In this document: in pieces, positions 51,804 to 61,097 of the stretch
Position numbering within the stretch: the stretch's first letter is position 1
Layout: each line of letters starts with the position of its first letter
Source of the DNA: Roseibacillus ishigakijimensis
GTDB lineage: Bacteria > Verrucomicrobiota > Verrucomicrobiia > Verrucomicrobiales > Akkermansiaceae
Direction: 5' to 3'
Assembly: GCF_016595415.1 (NCBI RefSeq)
Contig: NZ_JAENIO010000004.1
Location: 62,001 to 126,000, forward strand
DNA: 64,000 nt
Notes under the pieces: generated by a model
Database searches by the model: none
The model's input: the letters and a program-made list of their open reading frames with translations, nothing else
What the model was told of the DNA's origin: nothing
Program-made: the position numbers and the translations under genes

Positions 51804-52454
51804 TCACTCCTCATCCGGCGGGACGAACTCGTCAACCGCGCGGAAATCCACGCTCTTTCCCGATGGGTCATCAAAGAAGAAAACGTAGGTGCGATTGACC
51901 TTCGACATCGGCCACCGCGCCGAACTCAGCGGACGAGCACTATTTCCCTCCCGAACCCCCAAAAGCACGTTGTAATAGCGCTCCTGCTGAGGATTGGTGG
52001 GCACCACCACCTTACCCTCACCGGGCTTGAGCATGGCTTGCGTGTCGCCAACTTTCCCCACCACCGTTTCCTTGGAACGATTGAGAAAGTAGAAATGACC
52101 CGGCCGAAAGCTGGTGTCATCGCTGTTGACAATCACAGGTTCAAAAACGGTGTCTTTCCCCGGGGTCAAGAGCACGATGAAGTCGCTCCCGCTCTCGGGC
52201 AGCTTGATCTTGCTCAAGGGCTTGCCGTTTTCTCCCACCGTTTGCAGGACAAACTCGCGGGCCGGCATCTGTTGCCGCGGGGACAGATTGTTCTTGGGCA
52301 CGCTGAAGGGCTCGGAAGCCTCCTCAGCGGCTACCCCCACCACCTCGGGGAGATTTTTCGGCAGGGTCTGGGCCAAGAAGCGAACCTGCAGGCCCTGACT
52401 CCACAACGGGCCTACCCCAAGGAGAAACAGTGTCGATAAAAACAGTCTCATCAT
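51804..52454 (-). CDS. Secreted protein linked to the Verru_Chthon-A-type gene
   Basis: A 216-residue protein with a signal peptide (MMRLFLSTLFLLGVGPLWSQ). The mature part (about 180 residues) is beta-rich with VNSDDTSFRPGHFYFLNRS and a short acidic end (EFVPPDEE). I do not recognise a family. It lies 12 bases after the stop of the large pseudopilin-like gene on the same strand, so the two are probably co-expressed; its role may be in the same surface system. Confidence 0.72.
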   Translation of the reverse strand: MMRLFLSTLFLLGVGPLWSQGLQVRFLAQTLPKNLPEVVGVAAEEASEPFSVPKNNLSPRQQMPAREFVLQTVGENGKPLSKIKLPESGSDFIVLLTPGKDTVFEPVIVNSDDTSFRPGHFYFLNRSKETVVGKVGDTQAMLKPGEGKVVVPTNPQQERYYNVLLGVREGNSARPLSSARWPMSKVNRTYVFFFDDPSGKSVDFRAVDEFVPPDEE

Positions 52455-52466
52455 TACGACACTCTA

Positions 52467-55400
52467 TTAGACTTCGGCAGGGTTAAGCCAGCGGAAAGAA
52501 AGAACTTTGAGGCGCCGGCCAAAGGTTTGGTTCAGCCGATTGCTCAAGTCGTCGGGCAACTCGTCCCGCTCATCCGCCTCTTTGACCAGATAGTCCGCCT
52601 CCCGCTGCACCTGGGCCTCACACCAGGCCTGGGCCCGCACCTGGCCGTTGGGTCCACGCGACTCCCCATAGGCTCGCACGATAAAGGTATCCGAGCGCAC
52701 GGTGAGCAGCGGCCCGATGGGTGTCAGGATGTCAGCCTGCTTGATGATGCCCGGAATCCCGGTGGAAATGGGTCCATCCTCGGCGGCCGGGAAGGCCATC
52801 CGGCTAGCCGTCGCCCCCAGGACGCTCCGGTTCTCGAAGGCAGCATTCAACCCGACTTGATCGGAGTCGAGCGCGGCCTGAATGGCTCCCGCCCGGGCCA
52901 AGTCGTCATCATTGCCGACCCGGCGATTCACAAAGTCCGCCAGAGAGAGGAAAGGCCCCCGCTTGCGCACTTCGCGCACGATGCCTTCTGCCAGCGCCTC
53001 GATTTCATCTTCGGAAAGGACACGACGGCCATTCCACTGCGCCGAGTCAAAGAGAGGCTGACCCGTGCGCCCATCCGCCACCTCATCAGCGGGGACCAGA
53101 AGACCGGGAACCGGCACTCCCCCCCGCGAATCGCGCGGAGAGACCTCCCCACTCTCATCCCGGGTGGTGACTTGCGAGCCGTTGAGCGCGCCCAGCAATG
53201 CCTTCCAAGCCATCACCGAAGTGGAATTGACATTGAAAAGTCCGTCCACACTCATATAGGCCGCTACTTTTCCCACCGCCTCATCCGTGGCATTGGAACC
53301 ATCGAAAAGTTGGCTGAGAACTTCGCTGGGCTCGAAGTCTCCCAAATTGGGCTGGTAGCGAACATTGCTGAGAGGCTCCTCGCCTTCCAGGAATTGCTGG
53401 GCCACCTCCTGTTGACTGCGCTTGCGGCTAAAGCCATCGGCATCCTCCGGCGCAATGGTCGAGAAGAACCAATCATCCCAAAGCGCCCGGTTGGCGAGAT
53501 AGGAATGGTCCGCAAGAGCACGACGCCCGGAGATCGTGCGTTCGGTCTCGCTAGGACTCAAGACCGCCGGGGCATAAGAATTCCCAATCGCATGACTAAT
53601 CTGAGGCAAAAGCGGCTCGCGGGCATTCAAGGCCGCATACCCATAAGTGGGCTGCTGGTGGAGGAAGCCATTGGCGGCAGAATGCTGCAAAGCGGCAATG
53701 GAAGCCAGCGGCTCACGCGGAATGGAATGAGTCACTACATAATTGGAACCCGAAGAGGAACGGTAGCCTCCACCGAAGAACCCTGCCCCCGATTCGCTGG
53801 TTTCCAAATTGCGATTGGTCCAACTATTCAGAGCTTCGACCTTGATTTCGTAGGGCATCCGGTCCAACTCCTCCTCAGAGAGATCGTAGAAGTCAACATG
53901 GTGGGCCTTGGGGTTGAAGCGCATGAAGCTGCGGGAACCGCGATCATTGGCCTCCTCAGTCTTGACGTAGTAGGAATACATCATGATGGGGGCTTTCTCC
54001 ACCGCGAGCTGCCCCACGTTCAGGGCCCGGGTATCATCCTCGTCGAGGGTCTCAAAAACATCAGGAAAACGATTGGCGTAGAGTCGCTCCCGAGGCGGTT
54101 TGGTGCCAGGAGTATTTTCATTGCGGGATTCTCCCCGCTTCAGGCGCTGGTTGCCAAAGTCATAATCCACATACATGCCTCCCACGCCGAGACTATTGGA
54201 ACCCCGATCATCGCCAATATAGACCTCATGGTGGGTTGTAGAGAAATGGCGAGTGTGGGTGGAATAACCGGCCAGCACATTACCTGCTCCGTTCCGCGCG
54301 CCCGCCGTCAAATTGTTGGGCCGGGCGCGATAGATGATCTCGGCACCACGAGGAGCCGTCACCGTCTGATTGGCGTCGTTTTTTAAGAGCAAGGCCACGC
54401 CTCCACCAAAGTTAAAGCCCGAACGACCGGCCAGTTTGTGACGATTGGAACCGTATCCCGTCAGTTTTGCTTGCTCGTCACCACTCTGGGAGAACTTGAT
54501 CACTTCTCCCGGCTTAAAGGCTAAGGGATCTTCCTGCCCGACAGTAAGCGAAAGGTAATTGGAATCACTGGTGGAAAGGGAGGACATGATCGGACAGCGA
54601 TAACGGCGTCCGTTCACGGTCACATCCAAGTCATAAGGCATTCCGAAATATTTCACCGTCATGTAGGCACTTCCCTGAGGCAGGACAATCGGCACATCAT
54701 GAGGATTCCAAAGGGTGAGAATCGGATCAATGACCAGATACAAATCATAAGTGTCCCGCTGCCCGGAAGCTGGCCGCGCCTCCAGCGAAAATACCGCCTG
54801 ATAACTGAGGATGGTAGGCTGCTTGTAGTGATGGAAATAATCATTCCGGGCGGCGGCGGGACCTCGCTCCATAGTCAAGGCAGGGGCTCCCCCGGGCACC
54901 GAACCACCGGTGGTGTAACGAGAACGCCCACTGCCCAGCTCCTTGTAAAGATTGTAATAGGTAGAGAGTTCCTCGAAATTAATTCCGTCCTCACGACCGA
55001 CCCGATAAAGCGGCTCCATCGGAAAATTGGGGCGCCGGGAACGGGTATTGACCTCGAGGAACATGGAAAGGTCCTTGCGGAAGCCCCCCTGGCGCACATT
55101 GGTCAGCAATCCGGTGGAACGGGCTGCCATATCATGAAAGAGACCGTCATGGGCAGCCTCTGACGAACTCACGAACTCGAACTGGCCCCAACCCGTCATC
55201 GCCGCCACCCGGGGATCGGAAGGCTCGAAATCCTCAAAGACGGAATCATCACCAAAGGTGACGAACTCCAGAGCAGCATTGGACGCAGTCTGGTGCTCGC
55301 GACGAATCTCGGCCAAGCCCCCGGCTGGCTCCTTTTCTGGCAGAGCTACTGCGGCCTTCATTCCCTGATCGCCAGTCCACCAGGCGATGCCTCCCTGTTG

Positions 55401-55952
55401 CTCGGCGCCCACCGTGATCACCGGGGCCTCCACGAAGTGAACATCGTTTTCACCCACCGTGCCTTCTCCCACCAGATTGATGGAACGAGCGGCACTCTGT
55501 GGGCTGTAGGGACGGTTTTCGGCCGCTCCCCCCCGCTCGGGGGAAGACACCAGCCACGCCAAATGGCGCGGAGAAGGCCGGGTCTCCAGCGTGTCATCCC
55601 AAGATTCGTAAACCCCCGTCCAATAACGATAGCCTTCTTCCGCCGCTGGCTCGCTGCCATCGCCCGAGGCCGGCTTCTGGTCAGCCGCCATCGTGATGCG
55701 ACGGTCGTCACCAACGTATTTTTGCAACTGCCCAATCGCCATTTGCAAGGCCATGCGGGCATTGGCCCGGGCAACCTGCTCGTCCATCACGGCCGCAGAC
55801 GAGCGCAACACAGTGCTGGAAAGGCTGAGCAATCCCACGGCAATCAGGGACAAAAGGATGAGCATCGTCACCGTCACAATGAGCGAGAAGCCAGCTCGTT
55901 GACGCCGCAAGCACGCTCTCGGGGAAGGAAGAGGACTTTTCATGGGTTTCAT
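52467..55952 (-). CDS. Verru_Chthon cassette protein A-like pseudopilin protein
   Basis: A 1,161-residue protein. Near the N-terminus RRQRAGFSLIVTVTMLILLSLIAVGLLSLSS is a pseudopilin-type prepilin region (Phe after Gly), with a hydrophobic helix about residues 21-47. The following large, mostly beta-rich body (for example RYWTGVYESWDDTLETRPSPRHLAWLVS) and the C-terminal AQAWCEAQVQREADYL match what I know of the Verru_Chthon cassette A family, which occurs only in Verrucomicrobia and relatives. That identification is from memory. The usual B, C and D partners are absent; only one small secreted gene follows. Confidence 0.78.
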   Translation of the reverse strand: MKPMKSPLPSPRACLRRQRAGFSLIVTVTMLILLSLIAVGLLSLSSTVLRSSAAVMDEQVARANARMALQMAIGQLQKYVGDDRRITMAADQKPASGDGSEPAAEEGYRYWTGVYESWDDTLETRPSPRHLAWLVSSPERGGAAENRPYSPQSAARSINLVGEGTVGENDVHFVEAPVITVGAEQQGGIAWWTGDQGMKAAVALPEKEPAGGLAEIRREHQTASNAALEFVTFGDDSVFEDFEPSDPRVAAMTGWGQFEFVSSSEAAHDGLFHDMAARSTGLLTNVRQGGFRKDLSMFLEVNTRSRRPNFPMEPLYRVGREDGINFEELSTYYNLYKELGSGRSRYTTGGSVPGGAPALTMERGPAAARNDYFHHYKQPTILSYQAVFSLEARPASGQRDTYDLYLVIDPILTLWNPHDVPIVLPQGSAYMTVKYFGMPYDLDVTVNGRRYRCPIMSSLSTSDSNYLSLTVGQEDPLAFKPGEVIKFSQSGDEQAKLTGYGSNRHKLAGRSGFNFGGGVALLLKNDANQTVTAPRGAEIIYRARPNNLTAGARNGAGNVLAGYSTHTRHFSTTHHEVYIGDDRGSNSLGVGGMYVDYDFGNQRLKRGESRNENTPGTKPPRERLYANRFPDVFETLDEDDTRALNVGQLAVEKAPIMMYSYYVKTEEANDRGSRSFMRFNPKAHHVDFYDLSEEELDRMPYEIKVEALNSWTNRNLETSESGAGFFGGGYRSSSGSNYVVTHSIPREPLASIAALQHSAANGFLHQQPTYGYAALNAREPLLPQISHAIGNSYAPAVLSPSETERTISGRRALADHSYLANRALWDDWFFSTIAPEDADGFSRKRSQQEVAQQFLEGEEPLSNVRYQPNLGDFEPSEVLSQLFDGSNATDEAVGKVAAYMSVDGLFNVNSTSVMAWKALLGALNGSQVTTRDESGEVSPRDSRGGVPVPGLLVPADEVADGRTGQPLFDSAQWNGRRVLSEDEIEALAEGIVREVRKRGPFLSLADFVNRRVGNDDDLARAGAIQAALDSDQVGLNAAFENRSVLGATASRMAFPAAEDGPISTGIPGIIKQADILTPIGPLLTVRSDTFIVRAYGESRGPNGQVRAQAWCEAQVQREADYLVKEADERDELPDDLSNRLNQTFGRRLKVLSFRWLNPAEV

Positions 55953-56085
55953 AACACATCGTATTTACATTATGGTTCACACCCGTTCAATCCCCATTTT
56001 GGGTTACCCCTTGGAGGTCCACCTGACTTCTTCGGCTCGAATTCTTTACCGAGCCGCCTTTTTCAATCTCTTCCCCGTCACGCCG

Positions 56086-56364
56086 TCACGCCCCCCCAGC
56101 CATTGTCATCAGCATTGTGGCCGTGGTGAGTAGTGGCCCGGCCACCCCGAGGAAGAAAAAGGCCGCAGAAATCTTTCCAGAGAAAGCGTTTTCCGCCAGG
56201 CGGGAGAGGAAAAAAGGCACGAAACAACTGATCCAGCCCAGCAGAACGCCCAAGACGAGTGCGCCGAGAGACTCGGCGGGTCCGGTGGCCACCATGCGGG
56301 TGACGAAACCGGTCGCGGCCCCCGCCGACATCGCCGCCAAGTAGGAGAATTCCTCCAAGTTCAC
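56086..56364 (-). CDS. Small membrane protein of unknown function
   Basis: A 92-residue protein with three hydrophobic segments (around residues 8-25, 33-53 and 67-90), so probably an integral membrane protein. No motif is recognisable. Its ATG overlaps the stop of the SDR gene by four bases, so the two form one unit. Confidence 0.68.
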   Translation of the reverse strand: MNLEEFSYLAAMSAGAATGFVTRMVATGPAESLGALVLGVLLGWISCFVPFFLSRLAENAFSGKISAAFFFLGVAGPLLTTATMLMTMAGGA

Positions 56365-57017
56365 GAGACCGTCAAGCTGGCTCCGTTATCCCGGGAGGAG
56401 AGCTGTTCCAAAAAAGGCACCGCCACCCGACCCCATTCTTCCGCAGAAGGAAAACCAGCCGCCCCCTCTCCCCAGGTTTTGCGCAACATCTCGGTATCGA
56501 TGATGCCGGGATTGAGGGCGACCGCCGCCAAGCCAGACGGCAGCTCCTCGGCGAGGGCCTGACTCAAGCCTTCCATGGCCCATTTGGTCGCACAGTAGGG
56601 AGCCACCTGGGCCGAGACGCTGCGGCCCCAGCCACTGGAAAAATTCACCACCACTCCCGTGCCACGCGCTATCATCAGAGGCACCGCAGCCCGGATGAAG
56701 TTGGCCACGCCCTTGATATTGACGTCGATGGTGCGATCGAAGTCCTCCCCCGTCACCTCCCAGAGAGGGCGGGGCTCGTTGATAACGGCGGCGTTGTTGA
56801 TGAGCAGATCGGGTGCCTCCGTGCTGGCTGCCGCCTGAAGGCAAAACTCCCGCACCGCCCTCTCATCGCAGACATCCACCGCGCGAAAAAAACCTTCCCC
56901 CATCTCCCCCAGCCGCCGGGCACAACCCGCCACCTGCCACCCGCGGGCCTGGAAGCCCTTGGTCATCTCCAACCCCAGTCCCCGCGAACACCCCGTGATC
57001 CAAACTGTCTTTGCCAT
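56361..57017 (-). CDS. Short-chain dehydrogenase/reductase
   Basis: A 218-residue SDR starting MAKTVWITGCSRGLGLEM. The NAD(P)-binding TGCSRGLG is at 8-15, then NNAAV, and the catalytic Ser-Tyr-Lys set (NFSSGWG, YCATK). NPGIIDTEM follows the active site. A classical cytoplasmic SDR of unknown substrate. The start at 57017 begins the Rossmann strand; in-frame sequence upstream to 57305 is unrelated. Coupled to the small membrane protein downstream. Confidence 0.9.
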   Translation of the reverse strand: MAKTVWITGCSRGLGLEMTKGFQARGWQVAGCARRLGEMGEGFFRAVDVCDERAVREFCLQAAASTEAPDLLINNAAVINEPRPLWEVTGEDFDRTIDVNIKGVANFIRAAVPLMIARGTGVVVNFSSGWGRSVSAQVAPYCATKWAMEGLSQALAEELPSGLAAVALNPGIIDTEMLRKTWGEGAAGFPSAEEWGRVAVPFLEQLSSRDNGASLTVS

Positions 57018-57108
57018 GTAGGCCCAAACTACCATTCGGCCCTTGATTCCCGAAAAAGAAAATTTGTCGGAAATGCCGTTGTTTTTCTTCGGTTGCCATT
57101 GTTGGCCT

Positions 57109-60108
57109 ATGAAGACACAACTCATCGCAACACTCACCTTGGGGGCCTCGGCCCTCGCCTCCCTCTTCGGGCAGGCACCTTGGTCGGGCTCCCCGCTACA
57201 AAGAGGAATCGCCGCCGTCACCTGTGGAGCTCCAGCCAACGATGGCTCTGGCACCCCCATCCCTGCCGCCTCCGCACCCACCTTCGGGCTGGTCGATCTG
57301 CGCAACCCCGCCAGCGCGGACTATGGACCCTGCGGCCTGCCCGCCGCCCCTCTCTGGGACGCTTCCCAGTATCACCATGCCTCTTGGAATGCTCAAGATT
57401 TGGGCAATGTCTTCGGCATCGCACTCGGGACCAACGACGACATTTACGTGGCCGCCCACGGTCTCTACGGGACCTACCGGCCGCTTCATCACCGCTATGG
57501 CGATATTGGCGGCGGGGCATCCGATCTCAATGCCGCCGGCACCGTCTATCACATCGATGGCAGCACGGGCGCGACCACCGTTTTTTGCGTCATCCCCGGC
57601 CAACAAGCCATGCCCCTATCGACTTGGGGAAGCGGCTCGGGCCTGGTCTCGGGCCCCGGCCTGGGAAATGTCTCCTGGGACTACGATCACGATCAACTGT
57701 TCGTCACTTCTCTGGAAGATGGCCGCATCTACCGGGTAGACGCGACCGGCACCGTGCTGAACTTCCACGATCCCTTCAGCCCGGACTCCGGTGCGGTTGG
57801 CATGCCTCCCCGCAATGAACGCCTCTGGGCCGTGGAATACGAAGACGGTGCCGTCTACTACTCGGTCTGGAACGACGGCTCGGTGGGCAACCCGGCCGAA
57901 ATCCGCCGCGTGGACCTCGACGGCAGTGGCGACTTCATCCCCACAACCGATACCAGCATTCTCTTTCCCCCGGGGCAAAATACCTGGGGGTCGGTCAGCG
58001 CCCCCGTCTCGGATATCAGTTTCACCCTGGATGGGCAAAAGATGATCCTCGGAGTGCGCACCATGGTCAACGACACCACCGCCTACAACCACAATAGCGG
58101 CACTCAGGTGGCCGAGCTCATCTCCGGGAGCTGGACCCACACCCACTTCATGCGCACGGGCTGCAATGCCCTCGATGGGGAAGCCTACGGCGGGGTGGCG
58201 CTGGGCGAAGAGGGAGGCACCCAAGACAACGTGCTCTGGTCCTCCTCCGCCGATATGGCGGCGAACTTCGGACCGCACGGCAACTTTGGTGTGCGCCTCT
58301 CCGATGTCCCGGTCACCGGGCAGGCCGCCTTTTCTTGGAAGGTGCCCTATATGCCCGGCTTTACCAATACGACGACCGAAGACTGGAAAGGCTCCGGCGG
58401 CGATATCGAAATTCTACGGGAACGCGACGACTGCGCCCGCATCGAAGTGGTCGAAATTCATTGCCCGGAAGACAAAGGAGCGCCCTACACCGTGGATCTC
58501 TCGATTTCCCACAACCTTCCCGACACCGAGGTTTACTATCTTCAGTTCAAGCCCTGCCCGGATGGAACCCTGCCCAGTGGGTCGACGACGGTGCAGCCCG
58601 AACCCAGCGGGATCCTGACCCTTCCCACCCCTCTCGCGGCGGGCGAGAGCTACGATCTCTCGATCACTTTGCCCGTCTCCCCGGAAGGAGGGATGGTCTA
58701 CTTCAAGGTCAAACTCCTGAGTGAAACCGGAGAAGATTGTTGCCTGGAAACGGTTTGCGTCGACTTACCCGATTGCCAATGCGCGGAGGTCCTCGCCCAC
58801 CGCATCGAGTGCGAGCGCGATGAGGCCACCGGTCTCATCAAATACACGCTCACTTTCCAGGTTCGGAATTTGACCCATCTCTCGCCCGCTCCCATCACCT
58901 TCACGGGTGCCACCTTCCTGCCACCCGCCGGCTTCGATCCGGCTTCGGTGAGCCTGAGCCCGACCAGCATCGCGCCGGGGGCCACCGGTGCGGTCACGGT
59001 CTGCTATCTCGGCACACCTGGCCCCCTGTGCTTCAATCTCGCCCTCCACGATGGCAGTGAAGAAAATTGCTGCGCTATCCCGAACCTCTGTGTGGAGCTG
59101 CCGCCCTGCGAAGGTCAAGAGCCCAAACCCGATACCTGCCGCTTGACCCGCAAGGTGCCCTGTTGTCCGAAAACCGGGCAGGCCATCCTGACCTACACCA
59201 TCTGCAACAACTCCCTCACTCCCCGCACCTACACGTGGTCCGCCCTGTCCTTTGCCAATCCCTCCTGCCCCATCGCACTCGCTCCCGGCGATCTCTCCCC
59301 GAACTCGGGGGTCATTGGCCCCGTCCCTCCGGGTGGCTGCGCTTCGGTGACCATCACGGTGAATTGCGAACGATTGGAAGGCAACCGACCCTGCACCAAC
59401 ATTCAGGTCTGTGCGGAAACGGACGCCAGCCCGGAGCCCATTTGCTGCCGCGGCATCGTCTATCGCCCCAGTGGCGATACCCCCGTCATCAAGCTCGCCG
59501 ATCCCACCGCCGAAACCCTGAGAATTGGCCCGGGCGAAGTCCGTCCCATGCGTTTTGTGCTGGAAAACCCGGGCGACAGCCCTCTCAGCACCAAACTCTG
59601 GCTCTTCGACGAGACCTTGCAACTGGTGGCCGTGGACCAAGAAGGCAAGCTGCGTGAGAACGAGCCCTACGCCATCGATCTGGAGCCCGGAGGTCGCCTG
59701 GAGCTGACCCACTATTGGGCCCGCAACGACAATGGCGGAGACTTGGGCTTTGCCGAAATCGAGGCCTACTTCGGGGACGGCTTTTTGGCCACCCAGCTAC
59801 CCATTCTCTTGCAAGCAGGCGATGACGGCAAGACCCGCCCCTCCATCAAGAGCCTGCAAGCGCTCACCGGTCCCGAACCGGCCGTGAAGCTCGAGATTGA
59901 GACCCTGCCGGGACGCTTCTACCGCATTCAGGAGAGCCGGAACCTGCAAGACGACTGGGAAACCACCGAATGCGTGGTGGAAGGCGATGGCTATGCAAAC
60001 GGAGTCTTCACCGGCACCGGCGGGGTCCTCGATTGCACTGTGCCCTGCGAAGAACTCGACGACCGGGTCTTCTACCGCGTCCTGCGCCTCGACAGCCTCG
60101 ACCGCTAG
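57109..60108 (+). CDS. Large secreted Cys-rich protein with propeller-like N-terminus
   Basis: A 999-residue protein with a signal peptide (MKTQLIATLTLGASALASLFGQ). Residues about 25-460 look like a six- or seven-bladed propeller (repeated D-x-x-DQLFVTSLEDGRIYRVDATG and DGQKMILGVRT strings). Three ~120-residue Ig-like or DUF11-like modules follow (about 460-570, 570-690 and 690-810), each with pairs of Cys (EDCCLETVC, ENCCAIPNLC, CCRGIVY), which are likely disulfides. The C-terminus (about 810-999) carries IKLADPTAETLRIGPGE and the tail FYRVLRLDSLDR typical of this genome. The role is unknown; probably cell-surface. Confidence 0.78.
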   Translation: MKTQLIATLTLGASALASLFGQAPWSGSPLQRGIAAVTCGAPANDGSGTPIPAASAPTFGLVDLRNPASADYGPCGLPAAPLWDASQYHHASWNAQDLGNVFGIALGTNDDIYVAAHGLYGTYRPLHHRYGDIGGGASDLNAAGTVYHIDGSTGATTVFCVIPGQQAMPLSTWGSGSGLVSGPGLGNVSWDYDHDQLFVTSLEDGRIYRVDATGTVLNFHDPFSPDSGAVGMPPRNERLWAVEYEDGAVYYSVWNDGSVGNPAEIRRVDLDGSGDFIPTTDTSILFPPGQNTWGSVSAPVSDISFTLDGQKMILGVRTMVNDTTAYNHNSGTQVAELISGSWTHTHFMRTGCNALDGEAYGGVALGEEGGTQDNVLWSSSADMAANFGPHGNFGVRLSDVPVTGQAAFSWKVPYMPGFTNTTTEDWKGSGGDIEILRERDDCARIEVVEIHCPEDKGAPYTVDLSISHNLPDTEVYYLQFKPCPDGTLPSGSTTVQPEPSGILTLPTPLAAGESYDLSITLPVSPEGGMVYFKVKLLSETGEDCCLETVCVDLPDCQCAEVLAHRIECERDEATGLIKYTLTFQVRNLTHLSPAPITFTGATFLPPAGFDPASVSLSPTSIAPGATGAVTVCYLGTPGPLCFNLALHDGSEENCCAIPNLCVELPPCEGQEPKPDTCRLTRKVPCCPKTGQAILTYTICNNSLTPRTYTWSALSFANPSCPIALAPGDLSPNSGVIGPVPPGGCASVTITVNCERLEGNRPCTNIQVCAETDASPEPICCRGIVYRPSGDTPVIKLADPTAETLRIGPGEVRPMRFVLENPGDSPLSTKLWLFDETLQLVAVDQEGKLRENEPYAIDLEPGGRLELTHYWARNDNGGDLGFAEIEAYFGDGFLATQLPILLQAGDDGKTRPSIKSLQALTGPEPAVKLEIETLPGRFYRIQESRNLQDDWETTECVVEGDGYANGVFTGTGGVLDCTVPCEELDDRVFYRVLRLDSLDR

Positions 60109-60123
60109 GATAAACCTGCTCCG

Positions 60124-60170
60124 ACGGCCTCCCCTCTGCCTTCATGCGCAGGAGGGAGGCCGTTTTTTTC
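60124..60170 (+). terminator. Intrinsic terminator after the Cys-rich protein gene
   Basis: ACGGCCTCCC pairs with GGGAGGCCGT, followed by a run of seven T. Confidence 0.88.
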
Positions 60171-60206
60171 CTTTTTTCGCTGCGCCATCCGGCCAAGAGT
60201 CTGGCC

Positions 60207-61097
60207 ATGTATTTCACCGGATTTGCCGACGAAGCCGCTCGCGACCTAGCCACCCAGATCAAAGCCACCCAGGAAATCGGATGGACCCGCATTTCCGCCC
60301 GGGGAGTGAATGGCAGCAATATTCACGAACTGCCTGAAGAAGAATTCCAGGCCGTAGCCGACCAACTCGACGCCGCAGGTATCATCATCCCCGAATTCGG
60401 CTCCCTCATCGGAAACTGGGGCAAAAAAATCAGCTCCGACTTTGACCTCACTTTGGCCGAAATCGACCGCGCCATTCCCCGCATGAAACGCCTCGGCACC
60501 TCCATCATCCGGGTGATGTCCTTTGCGCAAGAGCCTTGGGGTGAGGAGCAACACGAGGAGGAACGTTTCCGCCGCTTGCGCGAGATCGTGAGCCGTTTCG
60601 CCGAAGCCGGCCTCACCGCAGCCCACGAGAACTGCATGAACTGGGGCGGTTTTTCCCCCCAGCACACCCTGCGGCTGGTGGAGGAAGTGCCAGGGCTCAA
60701 GCTCATCTTCGACACCGCCAATCCCGTTTTTCAAAAGGATCGCTCCAAGCCACAAGCGGATGGCGACTTCCCTTGGCAGGACCCCATGGAGTTCTTCCAA
60801 ACCGTGCGCGAACACATCATCCACGTCCACATCAAGGACTGCACCAATCCCCCTGCGGGCGAGACCGAACCCGCCGAATACACCCTTCCAGGGCGCGGGC
60901 AAGGCAAAGTGCGCGAGATCCTTACCGAGCTGAAGAACTCCGGCTACGACGGCGGCCTCGCCATTGAGCCCCACGTGGCCACCGTCTTCCACGCCGTCGA
61001 TGGCGCAGAGCCCGATTGGGAACAGTGCTACAACTCCTACGTGGAATACGGCAAGGAGTTCGAAAAGCTCTGCCGCGAGCTCGGCATCGAGGGCTAG
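60207..61097 (+). CDS. Sugar phosphate isomerase/epimerase-like TIM-barrel protein
   Basis: A 296-residue protein of the xylose-isomerase-like TIM-barrel superfamily. Metal-site type residues appear in AAHENCMNWG, LIFDTANPVF, HIIHVHIKD and GLAIEPH, the order typical of the IolE/hexulose-epimerase group. No signal peptide. Possible substrates are sugars or inositols; not decidable. The stop shares a CTAG with the convergent MFS-acyltransferase gene, so the two reading frames overlap by four bases tail to tail. Confidence 0.88.
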   Translation: MYFTGFADEAARDLATQIKATQEIGWTRISARGVNGSNIHELPEEEFQAVADQLDAAGIIIPEFGSLIGNWGKKISSDFDLTLAEIDRAIPRMKRLGTSIIRVMSFAQEPWGEEQHEEERFRRLREIVSRFAEAGLTAAHENCMNWGGFSPQHTLRLVEEVPGLKLIFDTANPVFQKDRSKPQADGDFPWQDPMEFFQTVREHIIHVHIKDCTNPPAGETEPAEYTLPGRGQGKVREILTELKNSGYDGGLAIEPHVATVFHAVDGAEPDWEQCYNSYVEYGKEFEKLCRELGIEG

